The translations under genes were made by a program, and so were the position numbers. The notes below the pieces were generated by a model. The model did not search any database. It was not told the DNA's origin and saw nothing but the letters and a program-made list of their open reading frames with translations. Positions 29,406-37,903 of a stretch of 64,000 bases of DNA are shown here, piece after piece. This DNA is from Aliidiomarina sp. GTDB lineage: Bacteria > Pseudomonadota > Gammaproteobacteria > Enterobacterales > Alteromonadaceae. Numbering within the stretch: position 1 is the first letter of the stretch; each line of letters starts with the position of its first letter. The stretch covers positions 115,675 to 179,674 of the forward strand of contig NZ_JAIUMR010000005.1 in assembly GCF_022565475.1 (NCBI RefSeq), written 5' to 3'.

Positions 29406-29948
29406 CTAAATACGGCGTGTCGTGATCAGTCGGATCGCTAACATGAAAACGCCAAGGCCAAAGAAAGTCGCAAAAATAATTTGCATCCACTCCGGCATAT
29501 TCAAGCCCATCAACCGCCAACCATCGTCACCGCACATACCGGTAATCGCAAACACGTTCGGAAGCCATTCGTGCAGCGGTGCCCAACTCGGAAAATTCGG
29601 GATCGCTGAACAACTGGTAAACAGTGGATTGGCTTCGCGTTGAAACCATAAATGGTAATTCGCGGCAGCTAAACCTGCCCAAGACGTCCATAACCAACCG
29701 GCAAAGGCAATCAGACGAATGCCGAGGCGCTGGGGTGCGAGTACACCGAACCATGCAAAAAGAGCAATGCCCAGCATCGCAGTGCGCTGATAAATACATT
29801 GTTCGCAAGGCCCCTGATCGTTGACATGCTGCATCCACAGCGCAATGATGATAAAGCTTGTCGCGGCACTGGCAAGAAGCACCCAAGGCCAGCGTTGTTG
29901 CGGCCATTGGCCGATGTTACTGAAGAAAGATCTCGAGCTTGAATTCAT
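29406..29948 (-). CDS. dsbB: Disulfide bond formation protein DsbB
   Basis: DsbB is the four-helix inner-membrane protein that reoxidises periplasmic DsbA and passes electrons to quinone. Residues 1-20 are cytosolic and four hydrophobic segments follow. The first periplasmic loop has CEQC at 48-51, with the quinone-proximal Arg in YQRTAMLGI. The second loop carries Cys 113 and Cys 139. The 180 residues match the usual 176. It is convergent with ycgN (5-base gap) and divergent from fadR, with a FadR-type box between. Confidence 0.95.
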   Translation of the reverse strand: MNSSSRSFFSNIGQWPQQRWPWVLLASAATSFIIIALWMQHVNDQGPCEQCIYQRTAMLGIALFAWFGVLAPQRLGIRLIAFAGWLWTSWAGLAAANYHLWFQREANPLFTSCSAIPNFPSWAPLHEWLPNVFAITGMCGDDGWRLMGLNMPEWMQIIFATFFGLGVFMLAIRLITTRRI

Positions 29949-30004
29949 ATCTGTTATCTTCGTTAATTAACTCAGCGGATATTCGCTGAATCATGCTATC
30001 ATAA

Positions 30005-30021
30005 AACTTGTCCGACCATTA
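30005..30021 (-). promoter_or_regulatory. Putative FadR operator between dsbB and fadR
   Basis: Read on the minus strand, TAATGGTCGGACAAGTT matches the FadR core TGGTCNGACNNGTT at every fixed position. It overlaps the -35 element of the proposed fadR promoter, which suggests autoregulation, and it also lies upstream of dsbB. Confidence 0.65.
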
Positions 30022-30036
30022 CTGGCAAGTTACAAT
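30008..30036 (+). promoter_or_regulatory. Probable fadR promoter
   Basis: TTGTCC and TACAAT are separated by exactly 17 bases, about 50 bases before the fadR ATG. The -35 lies inside the FadR-like box. Confidence 0.55.
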
Positions 30037-30086
30037 CCCACTTTGGCCCTAATGTATTCTGAAATTTGTAGCAAAGAAAGGCACTT

Positions 30087-30797
30087 ATGTTTATTAAAGC
30101 AAAAAGTCCTGCAGGGTTTGCAGAGGAATTTATCGTAAAGTCAATCTGGAAAGGTGACTTTGCGCCAGGCTCGATCCTGCCGGCTGAACGTGAGTTGTCT
30201 GAACTCATTGGCGTTACGCGCACCACCTTGCGTGAAGTATTGCAGCGCCTCGCTCGTGATGGTTGGTTGACCATTCAACATGGCAAACCAACACGAGTGA
30301 ATAATTTTTGGGAAACCTCAGGCTTAAACATTCTCGAGACGTTAGCACGCCTTGACGAAGAAGGTATGCCAGATTTGGTCGACCACTTATTGTCAGCGCG
30401 GACTAATATTAGTGCGATCTACATTCGCCAAGCGATTCGTCAAAACTCGGAGCGCGCAGCAGAAGTCTTGCGTGCCGCGCAGACACTCGAAGACAGTCCC
30501 AAGGCGTTTGCCGATTTTGACTATCAACTCAACCATGAATTGGCACTTGCCTCTGGCAATCCGATTTATGTACTGGTATTAAATGGTTTTAAAGGACTCT
30601 ACGCGCGCATTGGTCAGTTTTATTTCTCGGAAGGGAAAGGCCGTGAATTGGCGCGCAATTACTATGCAGCACTTTTGAAACTGGTTGAAGCAAAAGACTA
30701 TAACGGCGCGTTAGGCTTAGTGCGTCAGTATGGCTATGATTCAGCCGCGATTTGGAAAGATCTTCGCGATTCGATTCCTGAGAACTTGGTCGACTAG
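30087..30797 (+). CDS. fadR: Fatty acid metabolism regulator FadR
   Basis: FadR is the GntR-family regulator that represses fad genes and activates fabA/fabB, released from DNA by long-chain acyl-CoA. Residues 9-75 form the winged helix with [33 protein letters not shown], where the [15 protein letters not shown] helix is nearly invariant in FadR. Residues 80-236 form the acyl-CoA-binding helical domain ([17 protein letters not shown]). The length of 236 fits the family (239 in E. coli). AAAGAAAGG precedes the ATG. dsbB is its divergent neighbour; nhaB, found between them in E. coli, is absent here. Confidence 0.96.
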   Translation: MFIKAKSPAGFAEEFIVKSIWKGDFAPGSILPAERELSELIGVTRTTLREVLQRLARDGWLTIQHGKPTRVNNFWETSGLNILETLARLDEEGMPDLVDHLLSARTNISAIYIRQAIRQNSERAAEVLRAAQTLEDSPKAFADFDYQLNHELALASGNPIYVLVLNGFKGLYARIGQFYFSEGKGRELARNYYAALLKLVEAKDYNGALGLVRQYGYDSAAIWKDLRDSIPENLVD

Positions 30798-30856
30798 CAC
30801 GAACCCGAAATACATCGTGCGACTCGACTGCCACAGTCAACAACAAGAGACGCACG

Positions 30857-32899
30857 ATGCTAACCCTAAAAAAATCCTGTCTTTATTCGCTGACCTTTGC
30901 AGCAACTGCCTTGAGCGCGGCTGCATGGGCTGAAACCAGCACACCGTCCGCATTGCAATATGATGATGTCTTCCTACTGGAATTTGCGGCAGAGCCGGCA
31001 CCGCGCCCACAGTCGGAACAAATTGTTTTTGTTCGCAACTGGATGGACCGACAAACTGACCGCCGTCGCACGCGCCTATGGCAAATGCAGCACGACGGGA
31101 GTCAGCTACAGCCTTTGACTCCACTCGAACAGAACGCCAGCCAACCGGTATGGTCACCGGACGGTTCGCGCCTTGCCTACAATGCCGATGGCCAATTGCA
31201 CATGTATTGGGCCGACTCTGGTCGCAGTGGGCAGTTGAGCCAGCTACCGAGCAGTCCAAGCAATGTGAGCTGGTCTCCCGACGGTGAGTGGTTGGCCTTT
31301 ATCATGTTTACGCCAGAACAGCGTTCAGCACCAGTGAGCTTGCCAGGCAAACCACCAGGTGCAAGTTGGGCAGACGCGCCGATTTATATCGACAGCCGCC
31401 AATATCGCGCAGACGGTGCCGGTTATTTACCAGCCGGTTACCGTCATATTTACTTGATGCCAGCTGACGGTGGTACGCCGATTCAGCTCACCAAAGGCGC
31501 TTATAATCATAGTGGGCCACTGTCTTGGGCTCCAGACGGCAGTGCCCTGTATTTTTCCGCCAATCGCCGTGAAGACGAGCATAAACAGCCACTGAATACG
31601 GAAATCTATCGGCTCGACCTCGAGTCACAAACGGTTACGCAATTGACCGATCGCTATGGCCCTGACAACAATCCACGCTTATCGCCAAACGGTGAATGGA
31701 TAGCCTTTACCGGCGTTGATGATCGTAAACTTGCGCATCAGAATCACGGCTTGTATGTGATGCGCCGCGACGGATCTGGCGTACGCGCTCTAACGGCGAA
31801 CCTTGATCAGCACATCAGTCACTTTGAATGGGCACCGAATGGTAACGGTTTGTTTATTAGTTATGACGACCGTGGCGAGGGTAAAATTGCGTATCAGCCA
31901 CTGCAAGGCGACCGTCGAGAATTGACTGCTGATTTCGGTGGCTTAGCCTACAGTCGTCCGTATTCAGGCGGCCAGTTTGCCGTGTTGGATAACGAGCGCG
32001 TGGTGTACACCCAAGCTAGCACGCAACGACCGGCCGAATTAGCGACAGTCACATTAAATGGTGAATCACAGCAGCTCACGCATCTAAACCGAGACTTGCT
32101 GCGCAAGCGTACACCGGGCAAGGTGGAAGAAATCTGGTATGCGTCGTCCGTGGACAATCGCGACATTCACGGTTGGATTATTTATCCACCGAACTTCGAT
32201 CCAAGTCAGAAATATCCATTAATTCTCGAAATTCATGGCGGACCACACACAGCCTATGGCCCTTACTTTGCCATGGAGCTACAACTGATGGCAGCGCAGG
32301 GTTATGTGGTGCTGTATACCAACCCACGCGGGTCGACCAGTTATGGTGAAGACTTTGCCAACTTGATTCATCACAACTACCCAAGTCATGATTACGACGA
32401 CCTGATGGATGGCGTCGATGCAGTGATTGCCAAGGGTTTTATTAACGAAGACGAGTCATTTATTACCGGTGGCAGTGGTGGCGGGGTGCTCACCACTTGG
32501 TCGATTGGCCATACGGATCGGTTCCGCGCAGCCGCGGCGATTAACCCAGTGATTAATTGGTATAGTTTTGTGCTCAATGCCGACATGTATAACTACTTCA
32601 GTCAGTATTGGTTCCCAGACTTGCCGTGGGAAAACCCTGAGCATTACTTGAAGCACTCGCCAATTTCGTACGTGGGTAATGTTAACACGCCAACCTTATT
32701 GTTCACGGGTGAGGCCGACCATCGGACACCGATTTCGGAAACCGAGCAGTATTATCAGGCGCTGCAGTTGCGTGGTGTCGACACCGCTATGGTGCGGGTA
32801 CCGGGTGCGTCGCATGCGCTGCATACACGGCCTAGTAACCACATGGCAAAACCGGCGTATGTGATTTATTGGTTTGAGAAGTATCGCAACAAAGAATAA
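30857..32899 (+). CDS. S9 (prolyl oligopeptidase) family peptidase, exported
   Basis: A 680-residue exported serine peptidase. Residues 1-25 are a signal peptide ending AAWA. Residues 35-410 hold WD40-like beta-propeller (PD40) repeats with the recurring SPDG motif (WSPDGSRLAY, WSPDGEWLAF, LSPNGEWIAF). Residues 430-680 are the alpha/beta-hydrolase domain with HGGPH, nucleophile Ser 540 in GGSGGG, Asp 621 in GEADHRTP and His 653 in PGASHAL. The architecture matches acylaminoacyl-peptidase or dipeptidyl-peptidase enzymes of marine bacteria used for peptide scavenging. It starts 59 bases after fadR and ends at a bidirectional terminator. Confidence 0.93.
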   Translation: MLTLKKSCLYSLTFAATALSAAAWAETSTPSALQYDDVFLLEFAAEPAPRPQSEQIVFVRNWMDRQTDRRRTRLWQMQHDGSQLQPLTPLEQNASQPVWSPDGSRLAYNADGQLHMYWADSGRSGQLSQLPSSPSNVSWSPDGEWLAFIMFTPEQRSAPVSLPGKPPGASWADAPIYIDSRQYRADGAGYLPAGYRHIYLMPADGGTPIQLTKGAYNHSGPLSWAPDGSALYFSANRREDEHKQPLNTEIYRLDLESQTVTQLTDRYGPDNNPRLSPNGEWIAFTGVDDRKLAHQNHGLYVMRRDGSGVRALTANLDQHISHFEWAPNGNGLFISYDDRGEGKIAYQPLQGDRRELTADFGGLAYSRPYSGGQFAVLDNERVVYTQASTQRPAELATVTLNGESQQLTHLNRDLLRKRTPGKVEEIWYASSVDNRDIHGWIIYPPNFDPSQKYPLILEIHGGPHTAYGPYFAMELQLMAAQGYVVLYTNPRGSTSYGEDFANLIHHNYPSHDYDDLMDGVDAVIAKGFINEDESFITGGSGGGVLTTWSIGHTDRFRAAAAINPVINWYSFVLNADMYNYFSQYWFPDLPWENPEHYLKHSPISYVGNVNTPTLLFTGEADHRTPISETEQYYQALQLRGVDTAMVRVPGASHALHTRPSNHMAKPAYVIYWFEKYRNKE

Positions 32900-32921
32900 A
32901 CGCAGGTGAGAGCTCACCAAC

Positions 32922-32956
32922 AAAAAAGGCACTGTCGATGACAGTGCCTTTTGTTT
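32922..32956. terminator. Bidirectional terminator between S9 peptidase gene and sodB
   Basis: A perfect 13-bp stem AAAAGGCACTGTC / GACAGTGCCTTTT with a GAT loop has A-tract and T-tract flanks, so it can serve both convergent genes. Confidence 0.85.
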
Positions 32957-32976
32957 GGGAGGTCTAAAACAGCGAA

Positions 32977-33558
32977 TTAACCGAAGTTTTTGCTGGCGAA
33001 TTCCCAGTTCACTAACGCCCAGAAGCCGTCCATGTATTTTGGACGCGCGTTGCGATAGTCGATGTAATACGCGTGTTCCCACAGGTCAACGGTCAATACT
33101 GGCGTCAAGCTGTCATCGGTAAGCGGGGTTGCAGCATTGCTGGTGTTGACGATGTCGAGGCTACCGTCAGACTTCTTCACTAACCAAGTCCAGCTAGAGC
33201 CAAAGTTGTTAATAGCGCTGGTGGTGAAGGCTTCTTTAAACTTGTCGAAAGAACCCCACTTGGCGTTGATCGCGTCAGCTAAAGCGCCCGTTGGCTCACC
33301 GCCACCATTTGGGCTTAAGCAATGCCAGTAGAATGTGTGGTTCCAAACTTGTGCTGCGTTGTTGAACACACCGCCACTTGAAGTTTTCACGATCTCTTCA
33401 AGCGATTTACCCGCGAACTCAGAACCTTCAACCAAACCGTTAAGCTTGTCGACATACGTTTGGTGATGCTTGCCATAATGATACTCAAGCGTTTCAGCAG
33501 AAATGTGTGGCTCAAGTGCATTTTTCTCATAAGGCAGTGCAGGTAATTCAAAAGCCAT
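32977..33558 (-). CDS. sodB: Iron superoxide dismutase
   Basis: A cytosolic Fe-SOD of 193 residues, the same as E. coli SodB. It starts [10 protein letters not shown]. The metal ligands are visible: His in LEYHYGKHH, His in [10 protein letters not shown], and Asp/His in [21 protein letters not shown] and NTSNAATPL favour the iron form over Mn-SOD. GGAGAA precedes the ATG at 33558; a 5-codon upstream extension is unlikely. It is convergent with the peptidase gene and divergent from grxD. Confidence 0.96.
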   Translation of the reverse strand: MAFELPALPYEKNALEPHISAETLEYHYGKHHQTYVDKLNGLVEGSEFAGKSLEEIVKTSSGGVFNNAAQVWNHTFYWHCLSPNGGGEPTGALADAINAKWGSFDKFKEAFTTSAINNFGSSWTWLVKKSDGSLDIVNTSNAATPLTDDSLTPVLTVDLWEHAYYIDYRNARPKYMDGFWALVNWEFASKNFG

Positions 33559-33637
33559 AATGTGCTTCTCCATTGGTTGTCATGTGGTGACACTAGCAAA
33601 AGAAATTAAGATGGACGCTAATGTCAAAGATCGATTC

Positions 33638-33643
33638 ATTATA
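33638..33643 (-). promoter_or_regulatory. Consensus -10 element upstream of sodB
   Basis: A perfect TATAAT is found on the minus strand about 80 bases before the sodB ATG. No good -35 is seen at 16-18 bases, so only the -10 is claimed. Confidence 0.35.
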
Positions 33644-33837
33644 GCGGACTTCAGTGGAAATGAAATGCTTTCACCGCTGTGTCCTATATACATGGAGGTA
33701 GTCCATTTGGATTTCAAGGGGTAGAAGTTGAGAGAATTACTCGGGAATTTCGGTTTGGGCTTCAACCCGATTTTCTAGCTGTGATACAATAGCGTTTTGT
33801 TAATGAGTTGATTGACCTTTGCGTCGAGGAGTTTTTC

Positions 33838-34203
33838 ATGCAAGAGAACCAAACTGAACAAACTTTAGATACAGAAACTAGGATCCGTCAGCAAATCGCT
33901 GAAAATCCAGTGTTGTTGTACATGAAAGGCTCTCCTAAACTACCAAGCTGCGGTTTCTCAGCGCAAGCATCACAAGCGCTTATGGCGTGTGGTAAACCGT
34001 TTGCCTATGTCGACATTCTGCAAAACCCAGACATTCGTGCTGAGTTGCCAAAAATTGCCAACTGGCCAACGTTCCCGCAGCTTTGGGTGAACGGCGAATT
34101 GATCGGCGGTTGTGACATCATTCTCGAAATGTTCCAGCAAGGCGAATTACAACCGATCATTGCTGAAGCTTCACCGGAAGTTGATGAAAAAGAAAGCGAT
34201 TAA
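33838..34203 (+). CDS. grxD: Monothiol glutaredoxin Grx4
   Basis: A 121-residue monothiol glutaredoxin. The active site KLPSCGFS carries the single Cys 38 of the CGFS class, with MKGSPK ahead and WPTFPQLWVNGELIGGCDI behind (glutathione-binding TVP-like and GG motifs). CGFS glutaredoxins carry and transfer 2Fe-2S clusters and act with BolA proteins. The ATG at 33838 has GAGGA at 33826-33830; an in-frame extension to 33808 is not supported. An acidic tail (EASPEVDEKESD) makes it slightly longer than E. coli GrxD (115). TACAAT at about 33784 could be its -10. Confidence 0.95.
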   Translation: MQENQTEQTLDTETRIRQQIAENPVLLYMKGSPKLPSCGFSAQASQALMACGKPFAYVDILQNPDIRAELPKIANWPTFPQLWVNGELIGGCDIILEMFQQGELQPIIAEASPEVDEKESD

Positions 34204-34263
34204 TCTGCTTGAGGGTTGAAAAGTTTTTTTTCATCCCCATCATAGTCTTGAACAAAACAATTA

Positions 34264-34304
34264 AAGCCAGCTAGGCGGGGAAACTTCCTAGCTGGCTTGT
34301 TTTA
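34264..34304 (+). terminator. Terminator after grxD
   Basis: The 12-bp stem AAGCCAGCTAGG / CCTAGCTGGCTT is followed by GTTTTAAT. It lies only 17 bases before the peroxiredoxin ribosome site, so it could also be a leader hairpin of that gene. Confidence 0.7.
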
Positions 34305-34330
34305 ATATTAACTATTAATCGGAGAGAACA

Positions 34331-34936
34331 ATGGCTGTACTAGTAGGTCGTCAAGCCCCTGATTTTACTGCTGCCGCAGTATTGGGTAATGGTGAGATTG
34401 TTGAAAATTTTACCCTGAGCGAAGAAATTAAAGGTAAAAAAGCGGTTCTGTTTTTCTATCCATTAGACTTTACCTTTGTTTGCCCGTCAGAATTGATCGC
34501 ATTCGACAAGCGTTTAGCTGAATTCGAAAGCCGTGGTGTAAAAGTGATCGGTGTTTCTATTGATTCTCAGTTCTCACACCACGCTTGGCGTGCAATGCCA
34601 GTGGACAAAGGCGGTATTGGCGAAGTGAAATACCCACTTGTGGCTGACGTGAAGCACGAAATCTGTAAAGCATACGACGTCGAGCACCCTGAAGCGGGCG
34701 TAGCTTTCCGTGGTTCTTTCTTAATTGACGAAGACGGTTTAGTGCGTCACCAAGTTGTCAACGACCTGCCACTTGGTCGTAACGTTGATGAAATGCTGCG
34801 CATGGTTGACGCGTTAGCGTTCCACCAAGAGCACGGCGAAGTTTGTCCTGCAGGTTGGACTGCTGGTCAAGAAGGTATGAAAGCAGACGCGAAAGGCGTT
34901 GCTGACTACCTGTCAAAGAACAGCGATAAACTGTAA
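34331..34936 (+). CDS. Typical 2-Cys peroxiredoxin (AhpC/Prx1 type)
   Basis: A 201-residue thiol peroxidase reducing H2O2 and organic hydroperoxides. FYPLDFTFVCPSEL contains the peroxidatic Cys 51, and GEVCPAGW contains the resolving Cys 172; both are needed in the typical 2-Cys mechanism. The GGIG and YL-like C-terminal features match robust Prx1-type enzymes reduced by thioredoxin or AhpF. No ahpF is adjacent. GGAGA (34321-34325) precedes the ATG. sodB and grxD upstream form an oxidative-stress neighbourhood. Confidence 0.94.
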   Translation: MAVLVGRQAPDFTAAAVLGNGEIVENFTLSEEIKGKKAVLFFYPLDFTFVCPSELIAFDKRLAEFESRGVKVIGVSIDSQFSHHAWRAMPVDKGGIGEVKYPLVADVKHEICKAYDVEHPEAGVAFRGSFLIDEDGLVRHQVVNDLPLGRNVDEMLRMVDALAFHQEHGEVCPAGWTAGQEGMKADAKGVADYLSKNSDKL

Positions 34937-34967
34937 GTCGCGGTTTTATAACCGAGTACTGAACAGT

Positions 34968-34998
34968 AAAAACCCAGTCCTTCGTGGCTGGGTTTTTT
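34968..34998 (+). terminator. Terminator after peroxiredoxin gene
   Basis: The 10-bp stem AAAAACCCAG / CTGGGTTTTT has a T-tract running into position 34998. Confidence 0.8.
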
Positions 34999-35040
34999 GA
35001 TCCCAATTTGTTCAATGTCAAAGTTTCAACAACTTAGCAG

Positions 35041-35126
35041 ATTGTCGACAATTATAATTTAAGAACGCCTTGAAGTTGTCTAAAATCCCATCTAAAATTG
35101 TTTTTCCATTTTTGCTGTCGACAATT
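35041..35126 (+). promoter_or_regulatory. Paired palindromic operators of the prp GntR regulator
   Basis: ATTGTCGACAAT (35041-35052, perfect palindrome) and CTGTCGACAATT (35115-35126) share the core TGTCGACA and are 74 bases apart. The second ends 2 bases before the ATG of the GntR gene. FCD-type GntR regulators bind such short palindromes, so self-regulation and control of the prp genes is the likely use. The regulator-site pairing is inferred. Confidence 0.6.
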
Positions 35127-35128
35127 TT

Positions 35129-35809
35129 ATGATTCAAAGCCCCGTTTGGCGTTCACCCATTACCGCTTCTGATCGCGTTTTAGCGGAAATTCAACAAGCT
35201 ATCGTAGCGGGTGAAATTCCGGCTGGCAGTAAGATCAGTGAGCCTGAGCTTGCGCGCCGTTTTGCGGTGAGCCGAGCGCCACTGCGTGAAGCATTGGCGC
35301 GACTCGAGCGATGTCATTTAATTGAGCGCACGCCAAATGCTGGGGCGCGCGTGGTGACCCTGTCGACAGCTGGGCTGCGTTCGCTCTATGAAATTCGTGA
35401 GGAGCTTGAAGGCTTGGCCTGTCGCCTTGCGGCGGAGCACATGGCCGACGAAGAGATTGCCGACATGCGCCGCTTACTCGATCAGCATCTGCAAGAGCAA
35501 CGGGTGCGGGAAGGCGAGAGCTATTACCAAGAAGCGGGCGACTTAGACTTTCATTACCGGATTATTTTTGGCAGCAAAAATCAGTATTTGATCAATATTC
35601 TTTGCGATGAGCTGTACTACTTGATGCGCATGTATCGCGTACAGCTAGGCATGAACGGACCGCGGGTGTCGCGGGCGTTTGACGAACACAAGGCAATTAT
35701 CCAAGCGATAGCGAATCGTGATGGTGAACTTGCTGACTTATTGATGCGCCGGCATGTGTCCGCGTCGCGTCACCATATTGAAATACAATTGCAACAGATG
35801 GGGAAATAA
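35129..35809 (+). CDS. GntR/FCD-family regulator of the methylcitrate cycle genes
   Basis: A 226-residue transcription factor. Residues 13-78 are the GntR winged helix ([37 protein letters not shown]). Residues 85-215 are the FCD ligand domain with DFHYRI, LMRMYR and FDEHKAII (metal-binding D/H residues). FCD members sense organic acids; here the ligand may be a methylcitrate-cycle intermediate. The gene ends 1 base before prpB and is probably in the same transcript. It takes the place of the sigma-54 activator PrpR found in enterics. No clear Shine-Dalgarno precedes the ATG, which abuts the operator. Confidence 0.88.
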   Translation: MIQSPVWRSPITASDRVLAEIQQAIVAGEIPAGSKISEPELARRFAVSRAPLREALARLERCHLIERTPNAGARVVTLSTAGLRSLYEIREELEGLACRLAAEHMADEEIADMRRLLDQHLQEQRVREGESYYQEAGDLDFHYRIIFGSKNQYLINILCDELYYLMRMYRVQLGMNGPRVSRAFDEHKAIIQAIANRDGELADLLMRRHVSASRHHIEIQLQQMGK

Positions 35810-35810
35810 C

Positions 35811-36692
35811 ATGACACAAATGCACAGTGCTGGCGCCAAATTACGCCAAGCGATTCAGTCAGAAAAGCCATTACAAATCGTCGGTACCATTAATGCGTAC
35901 ACAGCGATGATGGCCGAGCGCGTTGGCCACAAAGCGCTCTATTTGTCGGGTGCTGGTGTGGCGAATGCCTCATTTGGTTTACCTGACTTGGGCATGACTT
36001 CTCTGAATGACGTCTGCGAAGACATTCGCCGAATTACTGCTGCAACTGACGTGCCTTTATTAGTGGACGCGGATACCGGTTGGGGTGGTGCATTTAACAT
36101 TGCCCGGACCGTGAAAGAAATGACCCGCGCTGGAGCAGCTGGTTTTCACATTGAAGACCAAGTTGCGCAAAAACGCTGTGGTCACCGCCCAAATAAAGAA
36201 ATTGTGTCACAAGGTGAAATGGTTGACCGGGTAAAAGCCGCGGTGGATGCCCGTATTGACGATCAGTTTTTAATTATGGCGCGCACCGACGCTCTGCAAC
36301 AAGAAGGTTTAGAAGCCGCCATTGAGCGTGCTCAAGCCTGTGTTGAAGCCGGTGCCGATGCAATTTTTGCCGAAGCGGTACATACCTTAGAACAGTATCA
36401 AGCGTTTACCAACGCACTGAATGTACCGGTACTAGCGAATATTACTGAGTTTGGTGCTACGCCACTATTCAACAAAGATGAGCTCGCTGGCGTCGGCGTC
36501 GAAATGGTGTTGTATCCATTGAGTGCTTTCCGTGCCATGAACAAAGCGGCATTGAATGTGTATGAAAATATTTTGGCGAAGGGCGATCAGAAAGACGTGG
36601 TCGAAACCATGCAAACCCGCGCCGAGCTGTATGACTTTTTAAACTATCACTCGTTTGAAGAAAAATTAGACGCCCTGTTTTCGAAAAAATAA
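35811..36692 (+). CDS. prpB: 2-methylisocitrate lyase
   Basis: PrpB cleaves 2-methylisocitrate into pyruvate and succinate, the last step of propionate use. The protein has 293 residues (296 in E. coli). It has [12 protein letters not shown] (Mg ligands) and the active-site loop KRCGHRPNK at 121-129 with catalytic Cys 123. The ATG at 35811 follows GGGGA; an upstream extension to 35754 would overlap the regulator and is rejected. prpB-prpC-acnD-prpF follow in order. Confidence 0.96.
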   Translation: MTQMHSAGAKLRQAIQSEKPLQIVGTINAYTAMMAERVGHKALYLSGAGVANASFGLPDLGMTSLNDVCEDIRRITAATDVPLLVDADTGWGGAFNIARTVKEMTRAGAAGFHIEDQVAQKRCGHRPNKEIVSQGEMVDRVKAAVDARIDDQFLIMARTDALQQEGLEAAIERAQACVEAGADAIFAEAVHTLEQYQAFTNALNVPVLANITEFGATPLFNKDELAGVGVEMVLYPLSAFRAMNKAALNVYENILAKGDQKDVVETMQTRAELYDFLNYHSFEEKLDALFSKK

Positions 36693-36704
36693 GAGGAACG
36701 AATT

Positions 36705-37829
36705 ATGTCTGAGAAAAAATTAGGTGGCGCAGGTTTGCGCGGACAAGTGGCTGGCGAAACAGCGTTATGTACCGTTGGTAAAAGCGGCTCTGGTCTTACG
36801 TATTATGGCTACGACATTAAAGAGCTAGCCGACAAAGTTAGTTTTGAAGAAGTGGCTTATTTGTTGGCGAAAGGTGAGTTACCGAACGCAGCGCAACTTG
36901 CTGACTACAAAGCACGCTTGAAGCAACAACGTGGCTTGCCACAAGCATTGAAAGACGTGCTTGAGCGTATTCCTGCTGACGCACACCCGATGGACGTCAT
37001 GCGTACCGGTTGTTCATTCCTTGGCAACATTGAGCCAGAAGAAGACTTTAGCCAAGCTGATGCGAAAATCGAGCGTTTGTTAGCAGCATTCCCAAGCATC
37101 TTGTTGTATTGGTACCGTTTCAGTCACGACGGCGTGCGCATTGAAACGCAAACGGACGACGATTCAATTGGTGCACACTTCCTGCATTTGTTGCATGACA
37201 AAGCGCCCAACGAGCTGCATACAGCAGTGATGAATACCTCGTTGATTCTATACGCAGAGCATGAGTTCAATGCGTCGACCTTTACGGCGCGCGTTTGTGC
37301 GTCGACCTTGTCGGATATCTTTTCGTGTGTGACCGGCGCGATTGGTTCACTACGTGGGCCATTGCACGGCGGTGCTAACGAAGCCGCGATGGAATTGATT
37401 GAGAACATGAAAGACGCGGACGACGCGGAGCAAACTCTGATGGGCATGCTTGAGCGCAAAGAGAAAATCATGGGCTTCGGACACGCCATTTACAGTGAAT
37501 TCGATCCGCGTAACGACATTATTAAAGAGTGGTCTGAAAAACTCTCGAAAGAGTTTGGTGACAGCCGTTTGTACGACGTGTCTGTGCGCTGTGAAGAAGT
37601 GATGTGGCGCGAGAAGAAGCTCTTCCCAAATGCGGACTTCTTCCACGCTTCGGCGTATCACTACATGGGCATTCCAACCAAATTATTTACGCCGATTTTC
37701 GTGATGTCGCGCGTGACAGGTTGGACGGCACACGTGAAAGAGCAGCGTGCGAACAACCGGATTATCCGCCCGAGTGCGGACTACACCGGCCCAGGTCCAC
37801 GCCCAGTGCCTGCACTTAACGAGCGCTAA
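36705..37829 (+). CDS. prpC: 2-methylcitrate synthase
   Basis: PrpC condenses propionyl-CoA with oxaloacetate. It is a 374-residue citrate-synthase-fold enzyme with GLRGQVAGETALCTVGKSGSGLTYYGYDIKELA at the start, RGPLHGGANEAAMELI (active-site His), MGFGHAIYSEFDPR (His) and FTPIFVMSRVTGWTAHVKEQ. The GxxGxTALCTVG start and lack of a regulatory domain distinguish it from type II citrate synthases. AGAGGAA precedes the ATG. A strong terminator follows, but acnD and prpF continue the pathway. Confidence 0.95.
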   Translation: MSEKKLGGAGLRGQVAGETALCTVGKSGSGLTYYGYDIKELADKVSFEEVAYLLAKGELPNAAQLADYKARLKQQRGLPQALKDVLERIPADAHPMDVMRTGCSFLGNIEPEEDFSQADAKIERLLAAFPSILLYWYRFSHDGVRIETQTDDDSIGAHFLHLLHDKAPNELHTAVMNTSLILYAEHEFNASTFTARVCASTLSDIFSCVTGAIGSLRGPLHGGANEAAMELIENMKDADDAEQTLMGMLERKEKIMGFGHAIYSEFDPRNDIIKEWSEKLSKEFGDSRLYDVSVRCEEVMWREKKLFPNADFFHASAYHYMGIPTKLFTPIFVMSRVTGWTAHVKEQRANNRIIRPSADYTGPGPRPVPALNER

Positions 37830-37836
37830 AATAGCC

Positions 37837-37866
37837 AAGGGAGAAGCGAGCGCTTCTCCCTTTTTT
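37837..37866 (+). terminator. Terminator between prpC and acnD
   Basis: An 11-bp stem AAGGGAGAAGC / GCTTCTCCCTT with a 4-base loop is followed by a T6 tract. Lying inside the prp cluster, it would lower acnD/prpF expression relative to prpBC unless read through. Confidence 0.85.
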
Positions 37867-37903
37867 CGCTACATTCAATTCAACGACGAGTTAGTGGTTC
37901 ATT

